This document shows, piece by piece, positions 5,795 through 11,761 of a stretch of DNA of 11,761 nucleotides. Both the position numbers and the translations under genes were made by a program. The stretch comes from Candidatus Aegiribacteria sp. GTDB lineage: Bacteria; Fermentibacterota; Fermentibacteria; Fermentibacterales; Fermentibacteraceae. The DNA lies in contig JAIOSX010000030.1 of NCBI GenBank assembly GCA_021107345.1, positions 1 through 11,761 of the forward strand, given 5' to 3'. Positions within the stretch are counted from its first letter, which is position 1. Each line of letters begins with the position of its first letter. Below the pieces are notes generated by a model. The model searched no databases and had not been told where the DNA came from. It saw only the letters and a program-made list of their open reading frames with translations.

Positions 5795-6943
5795 TTAGAG
5801 AGCATCCGGGATTTCAAGCACCTGAACTCTTGGCCAGGTAATAGGATCCGGTATCCATGCCACTGCCCCGTTTTCGGTGATCCTTACAACCATATAATCG
5901 ATGTCCGGATCATCTATCTCCAGGGATGCGGTAAAGAGAAGTTCACCCTCAAAATCGTAGATATTCCAGAAGGGGTAGCGGTAGGTACCTAATCGGACCC
6001 ACAGCCTTTCTTTACTGTCTACACCAAGGTCAGTAACTGCTCTGCGGAAGGGAATGGGATCGAAGGATATCTCCATACCTGACATTCTTCCTCTGTGGCT
6101 CCCTCTTCGTGCGGAGAATTCCTCAAATTCCGCCTGTTCCTGTGCAAGCTCCTCAGGAGTTTTTTCAATTCTTTCAACGCTCTCATCAATCGAGAGGAAT
6201 GGCTCTCCATCCTGACGGTATCCTGTGATACTTATTAAGTCTGTCCCCGGTTCAGCAATGAATGCATGCCCTGCATTATCTGATGTGAAAATCGGGTTAT
6301 TCTCAGCTCCCAATGGACCTATACGTGAAGGATCAAAAGTATGCATTTCTTCGTCGTATACGGTGACAGGTTCCGATGAATTCTCCATTCTGACTATGGA
6401 GTACCCCGAAAGACCCTCTTCACGGTCGAAAGCAGGCAGTATTCCTACGAAGGCTGAATCTCCCGCTGATCTGACTGTGAAAGGAGGCCTGGGGAAGAAT
6501 CCGGTTATGTTTTCCTTCCAGTTCATGGAATCATCAAAAACACAAATTGCACCGCCTGCCATGTCGGAAACAATGAAATCGTTATTTCCCAGAACGGCCA
6601 TCCCCCTGGGCATCTGGAATTCTCCCGGTCCGGTGCCCTGTCTGCCGGCTGATCCGACAAATTCGCCGACGGATGAGAATTTCCTTACGTTCATGGTTGA
6701 CATATCAAGGACCAGAACGTCGCCGTTTTCATTCAGATACGCTTCAACGATCTGACCGAATACATAATTGGTGTCACCCAGTTCAACACCTATCGAATAA
6801 TCTGTGATAAGTTTCAGATGTACAGCACCCGTTAGATTACTTTCCTCAGTTACGCTGGCATTCTCTTCGGAGCCACCGCAACTGGAAATAGACATAACAG
6901 TTATGAGAACAGCTGTCGCTGTTACGTAAACCTTGCTATTCAT
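5795..6943 (-). CDS. Six-bladed beta-propeller lipoprotein
   Basis: A 382-residue protein with a lipoprotein signal: a basic start (MNSK), a hydrophobic stretch (residues 5-17) and a lipobox-like ISSC with Cys22, followed by a polar GGSEEN linker. It should be exported and anchored by lipid. The body has repeated beta-propeller blades of the NHL/6-bladed type, for example GDVLVLDMSTMNVRKFSSVG then EFVGSAGRQGTGPGEFQMPR, whose GTGPGEFQxPxG is the classic blade link, and later blades around NDFIVSDMAGG, GHAFIAEPG and ERLWVRLGTYRYPFW. A charged helical insertion (TPEELAQEQAEFEEFSARRG, about residues 264-283) interrupts one blade. AGGAAGG lies 6 bases before the ATG. Proteins of this kind are common in FCB bacteria and of unknown function; binding of protein or carbohydrate is a guess. 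Confidence 0.85.
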   Translation of the reverse strand: MNSKVYVTATAVLITVMSISSCGGSEENASVTEESNLTGAVHLKLITDYSIGVELGDTNYVFGQIVEAYLNENGDVLVLDMSTMNVRKFSSVGEFVGSAGRQGTGPGEFQMPRGMAVLGNNDFIVSDMAGGAICVFDDSMNWKENITGFFPRPPFTVRSAGDSAFVGILPAFDREEGLSGYSIVRMENSSEPVTVYDEEMHTFDPSRIGPLGAENNPIFTSDNAGHAFIAEPGTDLISITGYRQDGEPFLSIDESVERIEKTPEELAQEQAEFEEFSARRGSHRGRMSGMEISFDPIPFRRAVTDLGVDSKERLWVRLGTYRYPFWNIYDFEGELLFTASLEIDDPDIDYMVVRITENGAVAWIPDPITWPRVQVLEIPDAL

Positions 6944-7036
6944 GAAAAACCTTCCTGATAAGCAGATATGTTATGATTAAGACAATATTACATATTCTAT
7001 CAATAATCCATCAGGATTGCGATACAGCTAATAAAT

Positions 7037-7042
7037 TATAAT
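7037..7042 (+). promoter_or_regulatory. Possible -10 box of the tldD-tldE operon
   Basis: A perfect TATAAT lies in the AT-rich 194-base gap between the divergent lipoprotein and tldD genes, about 95 bases before the tldD ATG. No good -35 box stands at the right distance (the nearest, TTGCGA at 7017-7022, is only 14 bases away). In such AT-rich sequence the match may be chance. Confidence 0.35.
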
Positions 7043-7137
7043 AGTCTGTAACAGGTTCTGTTTTCTAAGAATTCAAACAATTCATAAATATTAGAAAATA
7101 CAGGTATTCATTTCCATAAGTTTAAGGCAGGTTTTCA

Positions 7138-8619
7138 ATGACAGAAGCGAATATAATGAAGGAGATATCCGAAAACATATCGAGAATATCTTCTGAAGGT
7201 GCCGATTACGTTGACGCAAGGTATTACCTTGACGACAGTTCTGAAACGCTCTTACTCTACGATGGCGACCTTGAGGCAAACGATACAACAGTAGAGAGCG
7301 GTATAGGAGTAAGGGTTCTATGGAAAGGTGCGTGGGGTTTTGCCGCCACCAGCGATCCGGCTGGTCTTAATGCATGTTTCCGGAAGGCGGCTATGAACGC
7401 CAGAACGGCATCCAGACTTGTCAAAGCTCCGCTTTCAACGGGCATCGGGGAAGCGGTTAAGGGTAGTTATGCATCCCCGGTCGAGGTTGATCCTTTCTCC
7501 GTGAGCCTTCAGGATAAACTGACATTCCTAACCAGGCTGGATAACGATTTGAAGGAAGACTTTATCTTTAAGAGAATGGTTTTCGTCAATTTCCAGAAGA
7601 AGAAGATTCACTTTCAGAATAGCGAAGGTTCCGAGATAAACAAGGACCTTGCCAGTGTTTTCGGCACAATAATGGTCATGGCGCTGGACTCTGATGGTGA
7701 GATGCAAAGGCGCAGCATGAGTTTGTATTCATCGGGAGATGGTACTGCCGGCTGGGAAATGATGACTAATCCGGAACTCTTTTCCGGGCACGCAGCCAGA
7801 GTCAGGTCAGAACTGGCGGAGCTTATCAAGGCTGAACCACTTGAGTATGGAAGAAGATCCGTGATACTGCTTCCCGGTCAGGGCCATCTACAGGTTCATG
7901 AAACAATCGGACATCCGCTTGAACTTGACAGAATCCTCGGGTACGAACTTTCCTATGCAGGAGGGTCCTTTGTTGACCTTGATTCATTCGGCAAACTCAG
8001 GTATGGAAGCGATAAACTGACTGTCAGTTCATACGGAAGCATTGCCAATTCTCCAGGCTCATTCGGGTTTGATGATGATGGAACCCCTGAACGTGATTAT
8101 CTGCTTATTGACAGGGGCATCCTGGTCAATGCACTTACATCAAGAGCCATGGTAAACGAGGCGAATGAAAGAGCCGGCAGGGAAGTTTTCCAGCAGAGTG
8201 GAGGAGTTGCCAGAGCAACATCGTTCTACAGAGCACCAATAGATAGAATGACCAATGTGAACATTCTTCCGGGCAATGACGGTACCGAGAAGGACATAAT
8301 AGCATCAACCGAGGACGGTATCGTGGTGGATAATCCAGTCTCCTGGTCAATCGGTTCCAACAGAGAGCATTTCCACTTCGGTTGCGAAATTGCCTGGGAA
8401 GTGAAGAACGGGGAGAAGACCAGAGTTCTCAGAAATCCCACATATCAGGGGCATACTCTGGAATTCTACGGATCCCTTTCTGCAGTGGGTGATAAATCCA
8501 CCTGGAAAGTGGAGCTGGTAAACAACTGTGGGAAAGGTGAGCCGAACCAGGTTATGCAGATCGGTCACGGAGTCCCTGTTGTTAAATTCGATGATGTGAT
8601 TACCGGGGAAAGGAAGTAA
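7138..8619 (+). CDS. tldD: TldD zinc metallopeptidase subunit
   Basis: This is a complete 493-residue TldD. The zinc site is visible: HETIGH (His254, Glu255, His259) in HLQVHETIGHPLELDR, and the third ligand Cys464 in NNCGKGEPNQ near the C-terminus. Other family segments include GIGVRVLWKGAWGFAATS and FGFDDDGTPERDYLLIDRG. With TldE it forms a cytoplasmic heterodimer that threads and cleaves unfolded peptides; in E. coli the pair matures microcin B17 and degrades the CcdA antitoxin. No peptide precursor or toxin-antitoxin pair is nearby, so a general peptide-turnover role is more likely. The first ATG follows AGGCAGG by 6 bases; a second ATG at 7156 is less likely. It is the first gene of an operon with tldE. 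Confidence 0.96.
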   Translation: MTEANIMKEISENISRISSEGADYVDARYYLDDSSETLLLYDGDLEANDTTVESGIGVRVLWKGAWGFAATSDPAGLNACFRKAAMNARTASRLVKAPLSTGIGEAVKGSYASPVEVDPFSVSLQDKLTFLTRLDNDLKEDFIFKRMVFVNFQKKKIHFQNSEGSEINKDLASVFGTIMVMALDSDGEMQRRSMSLYSSGDGTAGWEMMTNPELFSGHAARVRSELAELIKAEPLEYGRRSVILLPGQGHLQVHETIGHPLELDRILGYELSYAGGSFVDLDSFGKLRYGSDKLTVSSYGSIANSPGSFGFDDDGTPERDYLLIDRGILVNALTSRAMVNEANERAGREVFQQSGGVARATSFYRAPIDRMTNVNILPGNDGTEKDIIASTEDGIVVDNPVSWSIGSNREHFHFGCEIAWEVKNGEKTRVLRNPTYQGHTLEFYGSLSAVGDKSTWKVELVNNCGKGEPNQVMQIGHGVPVVKFDDVITGERK

Positions 8620-8622
8620 GAA

Positions 8623-9996
8623 ATGCTGGACGCAACCATCAGGATGAATCTGATGCAGGTAAGAGATGAAGCTGCCGACGAAGGCATTCAGGCAACACTT
8701 AAACTGTATCATGAGAAAAGTCATCTCATGCGAATTGGCAATAATTCGGTGTCACTGAACACCTCGGAAGATCTTATGAGGCTGGATGTGGATGTAACCG
8801 ACGGCAGAAAACAGGGAAGTCAGACATACCTCGGGGCGATCAAGGATACGGATACGGTACGTAGCATTCTTAATGCAGCGAGGGAAAAAGCGAGGATGGC
8901 TTCACCCAAAACATACGATCCAATCCATGATGAGGTGGAAACCGCGATAAGTGAAGACAGCCAATTCGATCAGGAGCTTGCAGATATTGATCCCGGTATG
9001 AAGGCCGAGGCTTACAGGGAAATTATCGAGACATTGGGAGGGCAGTACAATTTCTCCGGATCCTGGTCCAGCGGGTCGATTGAAGTGTACCTTCTTACCA
9101 CAACCAACAGGAATGAAGTCTACCACAGAGGCACCGACCAGCTATTCTCCGTTGTGTTGAAGCACCCTCAGGCTAAATGGGAACTTACACACAACCAGAC
9201 CGGGTGGAGAGCCTCGGATTTTTCCGTTGATAAGACAATAAATATTCTCAGTAAGCTGATACCCTTGTACGAAGAAAATGACGGTTTCAAGGTTGAACCC
9301 GGAGAATATACGGTAATTTTTGGAGCAAGAGCCTTATCTGAGATAATTGGTATGGCAGTATATACCGGTCTTGCTGGAAGAGGGTGGGAGGAGAAACAGA
9401 GCTGGACGTCGAAGAATAACCCGGGAGACATAATCCTCGGAGAAACGATTTCCATTGTTGATGATCCCACAAATCCGGAAACTTTCATGTTCGGATTCGA
9501 CATGACCGGTCGTAAACGGAGCATTTTCCCGCTGGTGGAAAATGGAGAATTTGTGAATCTTATGTATGATTCAGGTACCGCCGCCAAGTATGGGAAGAAG
9601 CCTACAGGACACGATACCGGTTCTCCAAGTATCGTGATGGATACGGGCTTCGGTTCTGAGGACCCCCTTGAAGCAGTCAAAGATATGGGTAGAGTACTCT
9701 ACATTCCTGCGATTCATTACATGAACATTCCCAACCGGAGTAAGGGAATTTTTACCGGTAGTTCCAGATTCAATGCAGTTCTTGTGGAAAACGGGAAAAT
9801 AGTGTCACCTATCTTTTCATCAAGATTAACAGACTCTTTCCAGAATGTTCTAGGAAACGTGAAGATCATTTCATCGGTGTCGGAATCCGTAAATGAATCC
9901 AACACCTACGGAAGAAGGGCTCCCGTAGCCACGAGTGTCCCTTCATATGTTGTTTCTGAAGGCGTCAAGATCACCGATTCCGCCAATTCTTTCTAA
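8623..9996 (+). CDS. tldE: TldE/PmbA, non-catalytic partner of TldD
   Basis: This 457-residue TldE (PmbA) homologue shares the TldD fold but has no HExxxH; the corresponding region reads IGMAVYTGLAGRGWEEK. Family segments include DMTGRKRSIFPLVENGEFVNLMYDSGTA split by normal loops, GHDTGSPSIVMDTG, and the C-terminal YIPAIHYMNIPN and KGIFTGSSRFNAVLVENGKI. It begins 3 bases after the tldD stop, and its ribosome-binding site (AAAGGAAG, about 8609-8616) lies inside the end of tldD, so the two are translated together. In the known complex TldE supplies half of the chamber that encloses TldD's active site. Similarity is lower than for TldD, as is usual for this subunit. Confidence 0.92.
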   Translation: MLDATIRMNLMQVRDEAADEGIQATLKLYHEKSHLMRIGNNSVSLNTSEDLMRLDVDVTDGRKQGSQTYLGAIKDTDTVRSILNAAREKARMASPKTYDPIHDEVETAISEDSQFDQELADIDPGMKAEAYREIIETLGGQYNFSGSWSSGSIEVYLLTTTNRNEVYHRGTDQLFSVVLKHPQAKWELTHNQTGWRASDFSVDKTINILSKLIPLYEENDGFKVEPGEYTVIFGARALSEIIGMAVYTGLAGRGWEEKQSWTSKNNPGDIILGETISIVDDPTNPETFMFGFDMTGRKRSIFPLVENGEFVNLMYDSGTAAKYGKKPTGHDTGSPSIVMDTGFGSEDPLEAVKDMGRVLYIPAIHYMNIPNRSKGIFTGSSRFNAVLVENGKIVSPIFSSRLTDSFQNVLGNVKIISSVSESVNESNTYGRRAPVATSVPSYVVSEGVKITDSANSF

Positions 9997-10008
9997 ACTT
10001 CTCTAATA

Positions 10009-10029
10009 GGGGCCTGCCAGGCAGGCCCC
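10009..10029 (+). terminator. GC-rich hairpin after tldE, no T tract
   Basis: GGGGCCTG (10009-10016) pairs with CAGGCCCC (10022-10029) around a five-base loop; two more potential pairs lie in the loop. It begins 12 bases after the tldE stop, the same distance as the hairpin after hcp, and is preceded by the same AATAGGGGC. No run of T follows, and the ribosome-binding site of the next gene starts within 8 bases. Confidence 0.5.
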
Positions 10030-10048
10030 TGCCTCCGGAGAACTGTAA

Positions 10049-10738
10049 ATGGTTTATAATGCTGAAAGCAAAGACCCGACCCTGATCGTGGGAGGAGGGC
10101 CTGCGGGAGCTTCGTGCGCCTGGAAATTGGCTTCAACCGGAGTACAATGCTGTCTTATTGATAAAGCGGTTTTCCCAAGGGATAAAGTGTGCGGTGGTGT
10201 TCTCAGCGCAAGGGCAGCGGAGATTCTCACTGCATCCGGTATTCTCTCGAATAAAGAACTGAACGAGCTCACGCTGAAGGAACACAGAACATTTTCCCTG
10301 TGGAACAGGGATGAACTCCTTAGAACATATACTTCACATCATGACCCTGTACGGATAATATCCAGAAAGCGGTTCGACAGCGTACTGCTTGATAAAGCGG
10401 CTTCAGCCGGTGCGGAAATAGTAACAGGGGACGCGGTAGTATCAATTGAATCAACGTCTCTGACAACCTCATCCGGTAAAGGATTCTCCTGTTCAAACAT
10501 TGTAGGAGCAGATGGGTGCAACAGTCTCGTCAGAAAATTCATATCAGGTAGAAGGAGAAAAAGAACGCGTATGGGATTGGAGTATTTCATTCCATTAACC
10601 GATCTGAATGAAAAACCTGAAGATATTCAGATACATTTCGGTTATATCCCGTATGGTTACATCTGGGTTTTCCCTGGAAGTGAAAAGGTAAATATTGGAG
10701 CCGGAGCCCTGGGCAGCCGTTATCATCATCCGACATAA
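10049..10738 (+). CDS. Geranylgeranyl-reductase-family FAD oxidoreductase, 5' part (frameshifted gene)
   Basis: This is the N-terminal two thirds of a geranylgeranyl-reductase-like flavoprotein. The dinucleotide-binding motif is VGGGPAG (Gly15, Gly17, Gly20), with Asp38 ending the second strand (CLIDKAVFPRDK). VCGGVLSARA is the signature seen in archaeal and bacterial geranylgeranyl reductases. Later motifs are VGADGCNSLVRK and FGYIPYGYIWVFPGSEKVNIGAGAL. These enzymes saturate isoprenoid chains of lipids, quinones or chlorophyll side chains; here the substrate is unknown. The ATG follows CCGGAG by 8 bases. The frame ends abruptly (LGSRYHHPT) at TAA 10736-10738, while conserved sequence goes on in the next frame, so one base seems to be missing between about 10718 and 10729. 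Both pieces together would give about 373 residues, a normal family length. Confidence 0.85.
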   Translation: MVYNAESKDPTLIVGGGPAGASCAWKLASTGVQCCLIDKAVFPRDKVCGGVLSARAAEILTASGILSNKELNELTLKEHRTFSLWNRDELLRTYTSHHDPVRIISRKRFDSVLLDKAASAGAEIVTGDAVVSIESTSLTTSSGKGFSCSNIVGADGCNSLVRKFISGRRRKRTRMGLEYFIPLTDLNEKPEDIQIHFGYIPYGYIWVFPGSEKVNIGAGALGSRYHHPT

Positions 10739-11169
10739 CCGAGGCGTTGAACGGCTTTCTTGAAGCAAGGGGCATCTCCTCCGATAAATACCAGCTGCTG
10801 GGTGCTCCGGTACCGTACCTCTCACTTGATAGAAATCTTGGAAAAGCGAATATCTACCTGGCGGGGGATGCCGCTGGTCTGGTGGATCAGGTTTCAGGAG
10901 AAGGAATCGGCCATGCTGTAGAGAGCGGATTTCTGGTGGCGGACTGCATCATACCCGGGGGAGACCGCGGGACCGTATTGAACAAAAAAGACTATCCCAT
11001 AAGCATCGTCAGACAGTCGATGTTCTACAGGCATCTACTTTTCAGTCAATTCACCCATGGAGCAGCCATGGTGAGGCTTCGGGATAACAGGGAATTCGCC
11101 AGGGGCTACTGGAACATCATCTCCGGCAGAGAATCCTACAACGAAATGTTCAAACGTCTTCTGACCTGA
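10723..11169 (+). CDS. Geranylgeranyl-reductase-family FAD oxidoreductase, 3' part
   Basis: This is the C-terminal third of the same flavoprotein, in the frame one base earlier than the 5' part. It resumes with SSDITEALNGFLEARGI. The second FAD-binding motif, IYLAGDAAGLVDQVSGEGIG (GDAAG at 10864-10878), is essential in the family. HAVESGFLVADCI and a basic helical tail follow. A TTG at 10747 could open a frame here, but no ribosome-binding site supports it and the product would lack the Rossmann motif, so it is not a separate gene. If the shift is real, the gene is inactive; if it is an assembly error, the gene is intact. Confidence 0.8.
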   Translation, partial: SSSDITEALNGFLEARGISSDKYQLLGAPVPYLSLDRNLGKANIYLAGDAAGLVDQVSGEGIGHAVESGFLVADCIIPGGDRGTVLNKKDYPISIVRQSMFYRHLLFSQFTHGAAMVRLRDNREFARGYWNIISGRESYNEMFKRLLT

Positions 11170-11214
11170 TCCTGTACTATTCAGTCGGCTTAGCAGTATC
11201 GGAGCTGTAATTCA

Positions 11215-11761
11215 TCATCTCAGCAGACACAGGCCGGTTGTTTCCGCAATACTTCCTGATTGTATCCTGCAGAGATAAAGACCGGCTGAAACAGGTTCCC
11301 CGTTCTGTCTTCTGCCGTCCCATTGCACTGAATGTTCTCCGGCGGAAAGCTCGGAATCATTAAGTGAGCAGACAATTCTTCCGGAGAGGTCATACACTTC
11401 AATTGAAGTGTATCCCGGTTCTGAAAGCTCGAAAGAAATTGATGCCGAGGAATGGAAGGGATTCGGGCTGGCGCACAGACCAAGGCGGCGGGTAGACTCC
11501 AGGCTGATTCCTGTCCCGGTAACGGTGAAGCTTATGGTATCTGCGGCAACAGGAACTCCTTCGTCAAAGGATGTTACTATCAGCTCGTTCGATCCAACCT
11601 CCGCGAACAGATCATTAAGATAAGTGTACTTCAAACCGGTTCCGAAGGCGTAGAGGTTCCAGTCAGTAGCAGCTATATAGACTACACCATCGGTGATTGC
11701 AGGAGAGGACACTATGCCATACAGTCCTGAGTCAGTTATGTAACTCCAGACCTCCTGACCG
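11215..11761 (-). CDS. PQQ-like beta-propeller protein with FlgD/T9SS-like C-terminal domain (5' end missing)
   Basis: The minus-strand frame is open to the window edge, so only the C-terminal ~180 residues are seen. The first visible part is a PQQ-like beta-propeller blade: GQEVWSYITDSGLYG, SSPAITDGVVYIAATDWN and LYAFG. A short beta-rich linker follows (FTVTGTGISLEST). The tail is a FlgD Ig-like/T9SS type A sorting domain, with ASPNPFHSSASISFELSE, VYDLSGRIV, GEHSVQWDGR and VSAGLYLCRI. The propeller blade, linker and C-terminal tail suggest an exported surface or secreted protein. The GTG at 11712 that could pass for a start lies inside the propeller blade and is not the real start. The gene converges on the reductase with a 45-base gap that holds no clear terminator. 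Confidence 0.8.
   Translation of the reverse strand, partial: GQEVWSYITDSGLYGIVSSPAITDGVVYIAATDWNLYAFGTGLKYTYLNDLFAEVGSNELIVTSFDEGVPVAADTISFTVTGTGISLESTRRLGLCASPNPFHSSASISFELSEPGYTSIEVYDLSGRIVCSLNDSELSAGEHSVQWDGRRQNGEPVSAGLYLCRIQSGSIAETTGLCLLR

Noticed and set aside
6225..6755. 176-codon plus-strand frame inside the lipoprotein gene
   Set aside because: The minus-strand reading has a signal peptide, lipobox and propeller blades; this one is its shadow.
9168..9680. 170-codon open frame antisense to tldE
   Set aside because: Shadow of a conserved gene; rich in Ser and Pro, no family, no ribosome-binding context.
7138..9996. tldD-tldE as part of a peptide-antibiotic (RiPP) cluster
   Set aside because: No precursor peptide, cyclodehydratase, radical SAM or exporter gene is present nearby; general peptide turnover is the simpler reading.
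10700..10760. Programmed frameshift as the cause of the split reductase
   Set aside because: No slippery heptamer or following structure is visible, and the family is normally read in one frame.

Overview
The window reads as a chromosomal segment from an anaerobic, probably uncultured, bacterium of the Fibrobacterota-Chlorobi-Bacteroidota (FCB) neighbourhood; candidate phyla such as Fermentibacteria or Cloacimonadota would fit. The reasons are: two proteins, one at each edge, ending in a type IX secretion (T9SS)-style or FlgD-like C-terminal domain; a class I hybrid cluster protein of the kind found in strict anaerobes; a six-bladed beta-propeller lipoprotein; and a TIGR02757 (DUF2400) protein. 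The assignment is inference from gene content. There is no rRNA, tRNA, CRISPR array, IS element or phage gene.

Layout. Bases 1-1167 hold the 3' part of a secreted peptidylarginine-deiminase-like enzyme. It is followed by a TIGR02757 protein whose last ~25 codons are out of frame, a possible 43-aa membrane peptide, and about 290 bases without a convincing gene. A PrsW-type intramembrane protease (2413-3099) then converges on an Rrf2-family Fe-S regulator (3133-3567, minus). That regulator is divergent from a complete hybrid cluster protein gene, hcp (3747-5387), which is followed by a small cupin (5445-5783). A beta-propeller lipoprotein (5795-6943, minus) is divergent from a tldD-tldE pair (7138-9996). 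Next comes a geranylgeranyl-reductase-family flavoprotein split by a frameshift (10049-11169). The right edge carries the C-terminal part of a PQQ-like beta-propeller protein with a FlgD/T9SS-like tail (minus strand).

Functional units. The clearest one is rrf2-hcp-cupin, a likely nitric-oxide or nitrosative-stress module. The regulator carries three clustered cysteines, a near-consensus promoter precedes hcp, and an imperfect inverted repeat sits on the predicted start of transcription. The cupin follows hcp but has lost two of the four usual metal ligands. TldD and TldE are 3 bases apart and should form the known heterodimeric metallopeptidase.

Sequence integrity. Two genes (TIGR02757 and the reductase) each look one base short, so that conserved family sequence continues in the neighbouring frame. 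Either the assembly has single-base deletions or both genes are really damaged; the first is the simpler explanation. Two GC-rich hairpins without a T tract lie at exactly the same distance after the stops of hcp and tldE.
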